Assembly (NCBI GenBank): GCA_018292915.2
Contig: JACVVK020000382.1
Span: 140,001-204,000, forward strand
Reading direction: 5' to 3'
Length of the DNA stretch: 64,000 nucleotides
Source of the DNA: Batillaria attramentaria
Taxonomy: Eukaryota > Mollusca > Gastropoda > Batillariidae
In this document: piece after piece, positions 1 to 12,792 of the stretch
Position numbering within the stretch: position 1 is the first letter of the stretch
Layout of the letters: each line of letters starts with the position of its first letter
The notes under the pieces: generated by a model
Databases searched by the model: none
The model's input: the letters and a program-made list of their open reading frames with translations, nothing else
Told to the model about the DNA's origin: nothing
Made by a program: the position numbers and the translations under genes

Positions 1-199
1 TCATACGCTCGGAAAGCCTTTCTGTAATACACACAAACCGAAAGGACATAGTTAAATAGCTGAGTGCTGAGAATCTGACGCAGAACCTGACGAGGGCATG
101 TCTGGCGCCAGTGTGTACCAATTATTGACTGAATGCTGGTAGCGCCCTGCAGCCGCCGACATGGGGCTCCATCAATTCTATCCAATTAAATATGAATAA

Positions 200-297
200 T
201 CACATCAGTGGTAGTCCAGATAGAGACGTGCGTGTGTGTGGGGGGGGGGGGGGGAGAGAACATGCATGCAAGAAAAGGAAGTTGTGTGTGTGTGCGT

Positions 298-354
<57 letters not shown>

Positions 355-507
355 TGAGAGAGAGAGAGAGAGAGAGAGAGATAAAGAGAGAGACTGACTT
401 TATTTTCAAGGATGAAAATCTAGGTACAGCGTCCTCTCTTCTGTCTTGACCTTGCTACATTCTAGTAATTTCTACTACTACAACTAATATTTCTATTGCT
501 ACACACA

Positions 508-555
<48 letters not shown>

Positions 556-631
556 CTCTCTCTCTCTCTCCTCCCATATTTTTTACATCAAATTGATGGT
601 AAACAATGAAAACGTTAAAAGCAAGTATTAG

Positions 632-691
<60 letters not shown>

Positions 692-700
692 TATTCAAGT
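200..700. repeat. microsatellite cluster: G-run, (GT)n, (GA)n, (CA)n, (CT)n, (GA)n
   Basis: G-run 241-254, GT 285-352, GA 355-394, CA 501-552, CT 553-570 and GA 635-687. The antisense His-Thr frame here is an artefact. Confidence 0.9.
393..500 (-). repeat. hairpin tail module, stem CAAGG/CCTTG
   Basis: On the plus strand ACTTTATTTTCAAGGATGAA (stem at 407-412) and ACCTTGCTACATTCTAG (449-465), i.e. the reverse-oriented module of the 7.1-kb type, flanked by (GA)n and (CA)n. Confidence 0.62.
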
Positions 701-703
701 TAT

Positions 704-1490
704 TTTGGTTGCTTTTTCAAGCACGTGCAATGGTCTATATTTACAGCAACACTATTTGTGAACTAAACCTAAAGGACAATAACAGGCATACGGCATAAGT
801 GACACGTCATCGTGTTTGACGTAAATGGCATAACTGAAACTGAATCCTATACTCAATACGTCACGCTGGTGTTTTGAAAGACATGAAAGTGGATGCAAAA
901 CTTATCGGCGTGCAGGCAAAAATTGCGTAGCTGATATTAACCACCGCTCTTAATAACTCGCAGAGGTATTTTAAAAGAAGGTTCCTGTCAGATGTATCAG
1001 TTTGCAGGCAGCATATAATCGAATCGTGACAAAATCTCTTTAACCATCCCACCATCCAGGTATATGCCTAGCATGATTAATCAATAACCTCTATTGGAGA
1101 CAGCTGAATGTTCTGAAGCTAAAATTCCTTATCTCTTGAAACTCATACGGGATGAACACGCCTACGCAAACGGCCCGCCTGATTTGGGCGAGATTGAAAA
1201 CGACCGTATTACTTCCCAGGGCGAGTTCGTGTACATCATTTGAAGCTCCTTTTCTGGGCATTCGATCCGATCGAGCGTCTTGCAACACTGTCTGCTAACT
1301 TTTTATCGCTCCTGCCCTGTGAAATATCTTGAGTGGGTCCCATCTCACGTAAATCAGCAGTGCTCTCACTGTCGGCCTGGGCAGCTGCCCACCACTCACT
1401 GACGGTACTGCAGGGTCACGTGATTATCCACTGTGTCTCTACACAGTGAGGCAGAGTTAGTGTGAGTATGAAGTGACGCACGCGCCGACA
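704..1490. other. no gene or known repeat seen
   Basis: Ordinary-looking unique sequence with only short frames; presumed DAGLA intron or flank. Confidence 0.5.
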
Positions 1491-1492
1491 TA

Positions 1493-1496
<4 letters not shown>

Positions 1497-1551
<55 letters not shown>
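1497..1551 (+). repeat. (GT)n
   Basis: About 27 uninterrupted units just before a family 1 SINE. Confidence 0.95.
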
Positions 1552-1556
<5 letters not shown>

Positions 1557-1580
1557 CGCGCAAGTCCTTTATTTTGTATT

Positions 1581-1772
1581 GGGGGAGCCGAGACAGCCGA
1601 ATGGTAGAGTGCTGGATTCTCAATGCTCAGCCGGTTGCGTCGTGAGTTCGAATCCCGACCGACCGCCAAATATTAACTTGTGCTGATCTTTTTCTCTTTG
1701 CCCCGTCCGTCCGGCTTTGATATCACCCTTACGTGGTGGAAAAGGACGTTCAACTCCCAACCACCCACCCAC
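1581..1772 (+). mobile_element. SINE family 1 (tRNA-derived)
   Basis: Family 1 reads GGGGAGCCGGGATGG, an A-box-like CGAATGGTAGAGC, a B-box-like GAGTTCGAATCCC, then GGGGCCAAATATTTGTGCTG, GCCCCGTCTTTGATATCACC, GGTGGAAAAGGACGTTAAAC and an (ACCC)-rich end. It is about 165 bp, Pol III style and non-coding. This copy is somewhat diverged, with an insert after the anticodon-like region. Confidence 0.82.
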
Positions 1773-2305
1773 TCTTTATCTCTTGAATGACAGCAGCACT
1801 ATATAAAAACCATTCAATTCTTCTTTTTCTCTCATTCAATCGACCTCTCACTCCACAAGACTGCCAACTCTTCAAACATTACAGTCACGTGCCTATTCCC
1901 CCCTGTGTATACGTTTACAACATCATTTCCCGTCGGCCCAAACAGCACTACGATAACTGGTGGAACTCGATGGTGAGGTCTGGCACAACTTGTGCACGTG
2001 CCAAATGAAACAGCCACTCAACCACAGAGCTAGAGAGACGATAGTAGTTCTGAGCCCATGTAGCTCTGTTCCCCGAACACGGACCGGCGGCCGGTGGGAC
2101 CCCTGGGTCCTCTGACCGTAGTGCAACGTTAGCGACCAGCGCCCAATGCCGCCTCATTGCCCATTCCCTTCAATTAACCATCTACTGATTGTCTTTACCC
2201 GCGTCGACCTTGTAGTCATCCCACTGGGAGTACCGGTTAGATGACCGCCGACTAAGCCACTTACAGACTTTCGTAAGACCAATTAGACACTTACATGTGT
2301 ACTAT

Positions 2306-2692
2306 GGGGCGGTCGGTCGTCTAGTGATTAAGACACTTCGCCACCAATGCAAGAGGTCAGGTTCGAGTCTCGAGTCTCGTACGTGGCATCGTTCATTCGG
2401 GCCGATCGTCGGGGGTTCTCGCCGGGTACTCCGGCTTCCTCTCCCCCTCACGGCTTTGGAAATATTCAGCTCATAAAATCTGAAATGCCATTCTAAATTC
2501 CGAGACTTAAACAGCTGAGCGGACCCTTCGCACCACGTGATTGAAATGTGTTCACGTCCAGTGTGTGAGAGAATGCGTGTGATTCACGTGAGCATGCGTG
2601 CTGGGTTCACCTCCCGGCGCTTTGAGCCAATTCAAGAAACTGGGTAAAGCGCCCACAAAATATACGGTTATTATTATTAGTTATTATTAACG
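2306..2692 (+). mobile_element. SINE family 2 (tRNA-derived, ATT tail)
   Basis: tRNA-like head (GTCTAGTGATTAAGAC A-box-like, GGTTCGAGTC B-box-like), then a central block with GGGTACTCCGGCTTCCTC. The 3' half has CACCACGTGATTG, CCAGTGTGTGAGAGAATGCG and GGCGCTTTGAGCCAATTC, and a (TTA)n tail. It is about 385 bp. The central block resembles conserved domains shared by tRNA-SINE superfamilies; that comparison is from memory. Confidence 0.8.
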
Positions 2693-2711
2693 ATGGCTCC
2701 CCCCCCCCCCC

Positions 2712-2890
2712 GGGGAGCCGGGATGGTCGAATGGTAGAGCGTTGGACTTCTAATGCTTGGGTCGTGAGTTCGATCCCGGCTGGGGCCAAATATTTGTGCT
2801 GGCTTTTTCATCGTTGCCCCGTCTTTGATATCACCCTATGTGGTGGAAAAGGACGTTAAACCCCCAAACACCCACTTACCCCCCCCTCCC
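2712..2890 (+). mobile_element. SINE family 1
   Basis: Full-length copy with intact A-box and B-box-like segments and a C-rich end. It lies immediately 3' of a family 2 SINE and a poly(C) run. Confidence 0.85.
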
Positions 2891-3116
2891 CCCCCCTTTT
2901 CTAGTCGACCTGGGGTTTGTTGCTTATTATGTATGATTGGGAAAATGTTTGGCCGATGGCCGTGCGCTGAGAGCTTTTAATACATTCTAGTTTGTCTCCC
3001 AGCCAGGGGATGGAGGACTACTGTTTTCAGTTCGGGAACGGTATTCTTTCTATCTGGCTGTGTATCTGTCAGTCCACAAACCACTTCAGGATGGAGGACT
3101 TTCCGTTGCTGACTCG

Positions 3117-3275
3117 AGGAGCCGGGACTGGCGAACTGTAAAAAGCGTTGGACTTCCAATGCTCGGGCCGTGAGTTCGAATCCCGGCTGGGGCCAAATCT
3201 TTTCGCTGGCCTCTTTCTCGTTTAGTTGCCCCGTCTTTGACATCACCCATACGTGATGGAAAAAGACGTTTAACT
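3117..3275 (+). mobile_element. SINE family 1
   Basis: Full-length copy with a mutated A-box region (GGCGAACTGTAAAAAGC). The tail is replaced by an (AAC)n run (3290-3327). Confidence 0.82.
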
Positions 3276-3293
3276 AAAAAAACAAAAAACAAA

Positions 3294-3326
<33 letters not shown>

Positions 3327-3589
3327 CCACCCGTTGCTGAGTCGACTGATGGTTCCTAGTATCGTCAACACTGACACTATGAGTATGACATAGTTTTGGT
3401 GATACAGTAGGCGGATTTCAAATCAAGTACTAACGAACCGGGACTACTGACTGAACTGAACGACGGAAACCACAGAAGGGGCTTCTTCCGCGTCAGTTGC
3501 GGGCGGTGAGGCTCGCGAATCTCCATCCTCTTTCAAAGGTTGGTAGATGGTACTGTTGTATGTGTATATGTACAGAACTACTATGCATT

Positions 3590-3808
3590 CATCCTTCGAC
3601 ACCCACAGTGTCCAGATTAGATTCCCTCTTGCAGAACTAAGTCATTCGGTCAGCGTTCCTTCTGTTAACAACAGGCCCCTTTTACTTGGAATCAGCTCCC
3701 TGTTTCAACCAGAAACAGCGCAAACAAAGAATCAGTCATTCAAGTCCCGCCTGAAAACACATCTCAGTCTTTACCTCCCAGTAGCTGTGAAAAGCATTCC
3801 GCTGGCCG

Positions 3809-3812
<4 letters not shown>
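3590..3812 (+). pseudogene. LINE ORF2 C-terminal remnant
   Basis: One frame reads TWNQLP..STRNSA and another, one base shifted, reads SFKSRLKTHL. Together they give the WN-LP...SFKSRLKTHL pattern usual at the C terminus of CR1/L2-like reverse transcriptases. A frameshift lies near 3740, and the sequence then runs into a (GT)n array. Short and decayed. Confidence 0.5.

Positions 3813-3888
<76 letters not shown>
3812..3888 (+). repeat. (GT)n
   Basis: About 38 units following the LINE remnant; a (CAT)n tract follows at 4083-4118. Confidence 0.95.
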
Positions 3889-3890
<2 letters not shown>

Positions 3891-4084
3891 GTATACGTGG
3901 GGGTGGAGGATGTGTGATCCTGGGGGTGGGGGGTGGTCTGAGTTATTGTCAGTTTATATGTTTTTATCTGTTTCGCCCGTGTTGCGTTCGTTTTATCTGT
4001 CTTTTATCTGTTTTTGTGTTCATATCAATAAATATATTTTATGTAAAATGCCTCGAGCGTAGATAAGTTTGAATATTCTATCAC

Positions 4085-4117
<33 letters not shown>

Positions 4118-4789
4118 TACTTTAGTCATTTGCCTTGTTACTGGCGATTCTGAAACTGATCCGCGTAGCGCGTCGCCCAAAATAACGACGGTGTAGTAGT
4201 AACAACAATAATAATGATAATAAGCACAACATCATATTTAGTAACTTGATCACCTAACCTAATATCATCTCTAGCTCTCGTATCACTTGTTTCTGTTGCA
4301 AATGAACAACTGCACAAACACAACTGAACAAGACCTGGTTGTAGGGCAGAGGCTGTTTTTGTGTGGATACGGAGTTTTCGTGCCTGACTGAACAGCTCTG
4401 TCGCGACCAACGCCTTGAGGAGAAGACATTAGTTGCAACTAACCAACCAAGCCATCATCCTCTCCAGGAGGCAATATATGTACTGTCTGGTTCGGATTCC
4501 TGACTGCCAAGATGAATTCTGCTAAATCGATGGCTCTTAAATGTCAATTGCCTTGTTAATGGAAATGAAAAGCGACGTCATACTTTTTAACAGCGTCTGC
4601 AGAATGTCTGGATACAGGCTGGTGTCTGTGTTGCTGTCTGTTGGCAGATGAGGTGAGGATATTAAATGAAATCTGACGTTCGAGACAAGTGTATGATAAA
4701 ACCTGAAAATTCGTAACATGTTTCTGATATCCACGAGGTTCACACTTCAAACCCTTGATTATGTTGTGATACCAACATCTAGGAGGGGG

Positions 4790-4791
<2 letters not shown>

Positions 4792-4865
<74 letters not shown>
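4792..4865 (+). repeat. (CA)n
   Basis: About 36 units, uninterrupted. Confidence 0.95.
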
Positions 4866-4867
<2 letters not shown>

Positions 4868-4949
4868 CTTCGTTTCCTCGAAAGGGGGAAACAGAAAAGC
4901 ATGATACAACTCATGTTTCAGCCCGAAAACCCCACCTCTAACCTAAGGT

Positions 4950-5040
4950 AATCTGCGTGCAGTCCCCAACCCGTACTGTGTGCCCGAGAGCACGTGACTT
5001 TTCGGGCTGAACTGTAGACTAATTAGCCTGAGCCAGACGC
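4950..5040 (+). repeat. dispersed segment shared with 29420-29510
   Basis: CAGTCCCCAACCC, GCACGTGACTTTTCGGGCTG and AACTGTAGACTAATTA resemble TGTCCCCAAACCC, GTTCTCCGGGCTG and AATTGTAGACTGAAT at 29.4 kb; a weaker match is at about 35620. Origin unknown. Confidence 0.5.
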
Positions 5041-5055
5041 CCTGCCGCCAAGGGT

Positions 5056-5226
5056 GGGTGGGTGGGTGTTTTGGAGTCCAACGTCTTTTTCCACCACGTA
5101 CGGGTGATATAAAAGACGGGGAAACGAGAAAAAGGCCAGCACAAGTATATGGCCTCAGCCGGGATTCGAACTCACGACTCGAGCACTGAAAGTTCAACAC
5201 TCTACCACTCGGCTATCCCGGATGCC
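5056..5226 (-). mobile_element. SINE family 1
   Basis: Reverse-strand copy. The head is at 5226, the B-box complement GGATTCGAACTCACGAC at about 5161, and the (ACCC)n tail (GGGT on plus) at 5056-5068. Confidence 0.84.
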
Positions 5227-5229
5227 TGC

Positions 5230-6060
5230 CCTGCCGCCAAAGAATCATTTGCCCGAAAAAAAAAAGAAAAAAAAAAAGAAGAAGAAAGGCTCAAGGTATC
5301 AAACATCATCTACATACATGGTGTGTGTTATTGCCTGAGGCCTATACCTGGGTCAACATGAACAGAAACTGCAGACGAGGAGAGCCAGGAAATTTTCCGA
5401 GTGCCCAAAGGCTGCAACGACGGGGGGAAAAAAATCAAATTATTTAGCCTGCATCACGTGGCTTAAGCACAGAATCACCATGACGCCGTCTGTCGAAACT
5501 TTCGGGCTCATCCACACAGACACATTTAGGAACACAAACCAGAGATTATGGTATTCTTACCAGTCTTTGCTGAAACTGACTGAACAAGAGAGATTTTTTT
5601 TAACCCGTTCCAAACAAAGACAAAATCTTCAGAGCTTAAACGTCCCTTAAACTGACAACTTCCGTTTGACATGAAAAGACAACAAGAAAAGAACAAGCTC
5701 TATCCGACCGTCTTGTCTATCGATTTTCGGCCGTCACGGAAAAAGACTTAAAAACATAACGAATAAAACAACGGCAAAAGAAACTGGACACTCATTTCCG
5801 GATGAGGGGATAAGCTGGCGGGCTTCTAGAGGACAGACATAAAATGTTAAAAAAAAAGAATAAATTAAGCGTCTTTCTATGGCTTTCTCCAGGATGCAGA
5901 ATTTTCTTAACAGTCTACAAAATAAGCCAGAGCCCATTTCCCCCTCAGAACTTCTTCAAAACCTCTCCTTACCAAAGCACACAGGTAAGGTAGAGCAGTG
6001 CGCTATATATCAAATCCTCTTCCTCCTCATCATCATCGCCATCATCATCATCATCGCCAT
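5230..6060. other. no gene seen
   Basis: Unique sequence ending in a (CAT)n tract. The short plus frame at 5879 has no features of a real protein. Confidence 0.5.
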
Positions 6061-6063
6061 CAA

Positions 6064-6236
6064 GGGGAGCCGGGGTGGTCGAATGGTAGAGCGTTGGACT
6101 TCTAATGCTTGGGTCGTGAGTTCGATCCCGGCTGGGGCCAAATATTTGTGCTGGCTTTTTCATCGTTGCCCCGTCTTTGATATCACCCTATGTGGTGGAA
6201 AAGGACGCTAATCCCCCAAACACCACCCACCCACCC
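6064..6236 (+). mobile_element. SINE family 1
   Basis: Full-length copy with close match to the one at 2712. It ends in an (ACCC)n run and follows a (CAT)n tract. Confidence 0.86.
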
Positions 6237-6269
6237 ATCGCCATCAAGGCACATCCACTACTCTGCTCG

Positions 6270-6441
6270 TGGAGCCGGGATGGTTGAATGTTAGAGCGTT
6301 GGACTTTCACTGCTCAGGTCGTGAGTTCGAATCCCGGCTGGGGCCAGATATTTGTGCTGGCGTATTTTCTCGTTGCCCCGTCTTTGATATCACCCATACA
6401 TGGCGGAAAAGGACGTTAAACTCCGAAACACCCACCCCCAA
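6270..6441 (+). mobile_element. SINE family 1
   Basis: Second copy of a local cluster of three, full length. The promoter boxes are slightly changed (GAATGTTAGAGC). Confidence 0.85.
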
Positions 6442-6449
6442 GGCTCTGC

Positions 6450-6548
6450 TCCCCGGCTGGGGCCAAATATTTGTGCCTGCCTCTTTCTCGTTGAAATCAC
6501 GCATATGTGGTGGGAAAGGACGTTAAGCCCCCAAACACACACCCACCC
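6450..6548 (+). mobile_element. SINE family 1, 5'-truncated
   Basis: It begins at CCCCGGCTGGGGCC and lacks the promoter boxes and the GCCCCGTC block. Third member of the 6.06-6.55 kb cluster, probably from unequal exchange or nested insertion. Confidence 0.78.
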
Positions 6549-6909
6549 TGTCCTTGGTAGATACACATACCCTCGGCGCTGAGGGAAATAGGTTCGCACA
6601 CTCAAGCACGTGCATGCGGCGACCAACAACAGTCTCTCCTCAGCCTCCCTCCCTGTCCTCATTTCCCCTCATCAAGGCTGCCGCCCCTGTTCAAGTTTCT
6701 GCAACGGAAGCCCAATGTCCGGCAGCGCCTCAGGAAGTGTGACTTTAGAAGCCTCCGGAGGTCCCCGGGGAAATATGGCGACGCCCGTAATGTGCTGGGC
6801 GATCTGCATAGCCAGGAGGTGCCGGTCAGTCGCTTCGTTGGCGGCCAGACTCTTTCATCTCTCTACAGTTCAAGACGCCTCACACATTGACATAATGAAG
6901 ATTTGATTC

Positions 6910-7528
<619 letters not shown>

Positions 7529-7749
7529 GCTTTCCTTCATCACTTCAATCTGATGCCCCATAACTTTCAATCTGGAAAATCGACGTGCATCCACGCCGGA
7601 CTATGTGGCTGAAATGATTGACAAACAAATCCACTCAGCAATTTTCCTGCAGCAGTGCAGAAAAGCAATGATTTTTTTTTTCATGGTCAATAAACAGTAA
7701 CACGAGGTGTTCAAGTCAAAATGCACGCGGGCGTTTCCGGTGCTACCCC

Positions 7750-8690
7750 GCTCAAGTCACATTAAGCTACACAAAACAGAAACGAATTTCAAAGAAAATG
7801 CTATGCATTCCTATTAAACATACCCTAAAAATGCTGTAAAATTCACCCCCAAAATTACACAAATCCAGCAGCCAAAGACTCATGTGCAGGGTAAATTCAA
7901 ACAAATTCCAATATTCCACTTTTTTGCAATGCTAGCAGCGACCACCTATCCCCTCATTCCTCTGTCGTCTGCTAGCTCGTGTGCCAGCCGCGCATGAATA
8001 CAAATAGTCCACAGGCCAAGCTTATTTTTTCACTGTTTTCACTATTACCTGGCATCAAACTAATATACAAAGCCAACAAACACTCCCTGATAGCCACTGT
8101 TTACTCTGCACACAAATTTAAAAAGGGGCAAAAATTTTGTACTATATTACGCGTAATGCCCCGGAAGCTATTGTAGTGGTCATTTATCAACCCGACAACG
8201 GCTATACAAGCTCCACGACACTAATAGCTTCCGGGGGCATGTACGCTAAATTTTTTCCTCTTTTTAAATTTGTGTGCAGAATTAAAAAAAAAAATGGGAC
8301 TTTTTGTTGGCTTTGTTAATAAGTTTCATGCCAGGTAATAGTAAAATTAGGGAAAAATAAGCCTGGCTTGTGGACTATTTGTATTCATGCGCGGCTGGCA
8401 CAAGAGATTTGTGTGATTTTGGGGGGTGCATTTTAAAGCACTTCTAGCGTGTCATGAGCAGCGTTATGTTTTAATAGAACTATGTAGCATTTTCTTTGAA
8501 ACCCGTTTCACTGCCCCCCCAAAAAAACAACGGAATAACTTGATGGAATTTGTTGAAATTTACTCTACACATGAGTCTTTGGCTGCTGGATTATGTCATT
8601 TTCGTGGTGAATTTTAAAGCATTTCTCGGGCATCATAAGCGACGTTATGTTTATTAGGAATATACAGCGTTTTCTTGAAATTTGCATGGG
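7750..8690. mobile_element. large foldback (long inverted repeat) element
   Basis: The left arm pairs with the right arm over more than 200 bp on each side. GTGCCAGCCGCGCATGAATA at 7981 has its complement ending at 8401, and CCCCGGAAGCTATTGTAG (about 8158) pairs with the sequence at about 8225-8242. The centre is near 8191 with a loop of about 40 bp. The outer module (7787-7920) matches two tandem right-hand copies (about 8405-8505 and 8530-8685). It is non-coding; no target duplication was resolved. Confidence 0.75.
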
Positions 8691-8730
8691 TGTCCTGTAG
8701 CCTTTGACTAAAGCGTTCCTACAATGCAAA

Positions 8731-8839
<109 letters not shown>

Positions 8840-9299
8840 ATATTTCCAACACACTGCGTCTGCGTGACAGCAATTATCGTCGAAATGCATGTAGCGGAGT
8901 AGCTTCAGACACACTCCCGTCTATTTTGACTACACACCGTGAGTAAAGCCAGCCACAAGCCGGCCGGAACTGGCCGAATCCCTACGACCAAGCTTTCGCC
9001 CTACAAAACACAACCACGGGCATATGTATTCCACAGATCAGATGCAAGCAGTTATCCAGCAAACGGAACCATCGCGCGACAAATGACCCCCCATTTCCCC
9101 GACACTTAAAACAGGACCATAGCACGCCTGGTGGTGGGATAAAGCTGTGATCAGATCAAGCGTTTGTGGGGCTCGGCTGGTTCTGATGGAGAGCCAGTGT
9201 TATGCGCGTGGATCACCTCACCACGCCACAGGAGCCCCCCCCCCCCCCGCCCCCCATTCCTGCATGTAATTACGGCACAGACCAGCACGAACTTGTTCG

Positions 9300-9745
9300 G
9301 GCCCACCCTGATAATGGTGGTTTTCCGGATAGCTCATTGGTATCAAGGACCGGCACAGGAACAATTTCGGATCAGACGTGATAGAATGGGGTTTTCTAGA
9401 TAGCTCAGTGGTTGCAAGGACCAGCACATGAATTAATGATTTCGTGTCCATCCTGATAGATGAGGGTTCCCAGTCAGCTCACTGGTAGCGGAAAGGACCA
9501 AAACATGGACTATTGACTTCGTGCCCATTCTGATAGATGGGGGTTCCTAGTCAGCTCGCTGGTAGCGGAAAGGACCAAAAAACATGGACTATTGACTTCG
9601 TGCCCATCCTGATAGATGGGGGTTTCTAGTCAGCTCAGTGGAAGGGGCTGAAGATCAGAACTTGAACTACCGATTTCGGGTCCATCCTGATGGATGCTGG
9701 TTTCCAGTCAGCTCAGTGGTAACAAGGACCCTATGTCTGGATCCG
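9300..9745 (+). repeat. minisatellite of 71-79-bp units, each with an A-box-like segment
   Basis: Six repeats of TAGCTCAGTGGT-like words (about 9331, 9402, 9476, 9553, 9632, 9710), joined by GGACCA...ATGG, TTTCGTGTCCATCCTGATAG and TGGGGGTTCCTAG. The last unit continues into a B-box-like GTGGGTTCCAATCC (9829). This looks like tandem tRNA-like heads. Confidence 0.72.
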
Positions 9746-9967
9746 CCTGATTGGTTGAGCAACATAGGGTCCGGCAGTCGGAACAGTTTATATGCGTTGG
9801 TATCTCCTTTCGAAGGGAGTGGGTTCCAATCCTGACCAAAAGGTGAGAACCTCTTCACACCCTATCTAAAATCTGCTTCGTGGTGTATGTGTGTGTGTGT
9901 GGAAGAGGGGAGGGGGGGGGGTGGCAACACCACGACAACCATCCCGTTCAACACTGAGGATCTACAG

Positions 9968-9969
<2 letters not shown>

Positions 9970-10063
<94 letters not shown>
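9970..10063 (+). repeat. (GT)n
   Basis: About 47 pure units. Confidence 0.95.
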
Positions 10064-10064
<1 letters not shown>

Positions 10065-10069
10065 CCTGA

Positions 10070-10960
10070 CTCTGCAGCAGTATTTCAGCAGCCTCGTTTC
10101 CGAACTGACAAGACGCCTATCCGCACGCTTTCAAGTAACTGTACATTTAATATAGGATTTATCCTGATCGATACAGTTTCTCAGTTCCTATACAGCTGCG
10201 TCCGCCTGGCCAGCCCACAGGTTTCCGGGTCTTCCTGTGCTTAAATCAAATGACGGATTGCCCGTGACAGCCCCAAAAAGTCCACGCTAAGCTGCTACTG
10301 CCATTCGGCTGTCAAGACCGATGCAGCACTACAGCCCCTGGATCTGCTGTGCACATGTTAAAGCATGTTTAGGTGTCGTTCCTACTTAGGTGTGCGCACG
10401 TCTTTTGGTTTACTTCCGCCGATCAAAGCCACGAAAATGCGAATCACAAAAAACACTTCAATTAAAAACAAAGAAGCGCGGTTTTAACGACGGGGAATTT
10501 TTGTTTGTTTGTTTTAAAGAGTATTTGAACGTGCTCTGCAGCTGTTGAACCCTGTTTAAGTGTCGTCGCCGTTTCGGTACGCGCATGTCTTTCGCTTAAC
10601 TTCCGGCGATCAAAGCGAGGAAAAGACGAATAAATAAAAAAATGCGCTCAATTAAAAGTAAAGAAAGTAAGTAAAAAAAAAAAAAAAAAAAAACAGACGA
10701 CGGTTTGTTGTTTAACGTAGACTTCTTTGTCTTTTCCATACGAGCAACCTGGCCTTCAGTACAACGATGAAGCGACTGGGCAAGTAAGTGTTAATGTCTG
10801 TATTCTGTGTAATGGCCGCAGGTTTCATGCATTATGCATGTACCTCCTTTTTCCCATGCCCTTTGAGAGTTGGATTAATCTCACTTGGCTTGAAACAGGG
10901 ACAAAAGCTCAAAGCGATAAAGGTTCTTTCTTGAAAGGACAAAGCAAGACATGTGCGTAT
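10070..10960. other. no gene seen; short internal repeat
   Basis: Two related segments (about 10370-10470 and 10555-10650: AGTGTCGTC/AGGTGTCGTT, TTCCGCCGATCAAAGC/TTCCGGCGATCAAAGC) suggest an old duplication of about 185 bp. Otherwise unassigned. Confidence 0.5.
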
Positions 10961-10964
10961 GTTC

Positions 10965-11245
10965 CAGGGCCCGTATGTAAAAGTCCAGGTTAATTTAATC
11001 CACGGCTAACCCAGACTAGGACAAAAACCCAAAAGCAAAATTAAATTTAAAAAAAGGAAACGAAGAAAGGAAGAAAAAAAAATCTTTTTATAACGGCTCA
11101 GGTACCTTTCCTGGAATGGGCCCGCTTCCTGAATTAAAAAAAAAAAAAAAAAAAAAAACATGTAACCGTAGAGCTAGTTTTGTTCGTGGTTAGACTCTAA
11201 CCCGGGGCTAAAAGCCCTAACCTCGACTATCACATACGGGCCCTG
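10965..11245. mobile_element. TIR element (CAGGGCCCGTATG family), copy 1
   Basis: It starts CAGGGCCCGTATGTAAAAG and ends CACATACGGGCCCTG. Subterminal words AGGTTA and TAACCTCGA pair further inside. The interior has AATTAAATT, GAACGAAG-like and poly(A) tracts. Length is 281 bp, with no coding frame and no clear target duplication. Confidence 0.72.
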
Positions 11246-11729
11246 AATTGCTGCATTCCTAAAGGGCGCGTACCCAGTAGCCGAGGACACGCAGACTCTG
11301 CCGTTGGTCTCCAGTGAGTGACGGCCTATGGGGACAGTGTCCGTCTGTCAGAACGCCAGGCGATCATCAGCAGACCAGTAGCGATGGTCCCCTATTTCCG
11401 TCAGCTCTGCTGGTGATGGCAGCTGCCAATTTCCCGCACGCTACAATACGTCCTACCCCGCTCTTACTTCGTTCTTGGGTCTCTGGCACCTTGGGATAAC
11501 CCCACCGCTCACTGATAAAAGGACTTAAATGCTTATTAAGTCTGTGGCGCGTAGGCCTTTTTACCAAACGACCGCAGACCTACACACTGTGATGTATGAG
11601 TCGCTGTATGATAATCTGCGGTAATTTCAGGCAGAAAATGTGTTTACTGAAAGTGAAACGACAGTAAATATCAGGTCATGAAATAACTTCAATAGCAATG
11701 TGTTACTGATTTGCAGGTAGGTAGGTAGA

Positions 11730-11893
11730 TAGGTGTTTGGGGGTTTAACGTCCTTTTCCACAACATACGGGTGATGCCAAAGACGGGGCAACGATGAAAA
11801 AGCCAGCACAAATAGTTGGCCCCCGCCGGGGATCGAACTCTCGACCCGAGCACTGGAGCTCCAACGCTCTCCCATTCGGCCACCCCGGCTCCT
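11730..11893 (-). mobile_element. SINE family 1
   Basis: Full-length reverse copy with the head at 11893 (GGAGCCGGGGTGG as the complement). Confidence 0.84.
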
Positions 11894-11959
11894 CCTACTG
11901 ATTTGCAGAGTCTATACAGGTTGTAGTAAACGAACCAGCAGACCATCAACTACCATCTC

Positions 11960-12333
<374 letters not shown>

Positions 12334-12792
12334 ATGAACCACACGCGCACTAAGCAATACCATCACAACCATGCATCCAGTGCTACACTACACAGAACCA
12401 CCGGCGCCCACTCTAAAAGTCTGACGGACGCTGGCAGACACAACACGGCTACTGATCCCCCGCTCATCAAAGTGGGATCAATGCAAACCCACCAGCTCTG
12501 TGTAGCCAGCTGGGGACGTGAGGCCAGGATTCGGTTTACTCGCCTAATTCGCCAGAAGGGAACCGAACACCACTAGCATGCGCTCCTCCAGATTGTCACG
12601 AACGGGAGTAGGCCTATACGTCATCTCTTTAAATAGACAGACGCCGACAGTGCGCAGGGCCTCAGGGGAGGTGATGGCGCAGAGAATCTTCGGGTTTTTA
12701 GCTACGAGGAACGAACGTGACATTATAAGACAGATCATGTCCTGCAATAGTCCCGGTTATCTGTGCCGGTCGTTGGTGGGCACGAACTAGTC

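Noticed and set aside
2306..2400. Possible tRNA genes (A and B boxes) here and at about 20 other places
   Set aside because: All are heads of repeated SINEs; the cloverleaf arms are not intact and the sequence continues into SINE bodies.
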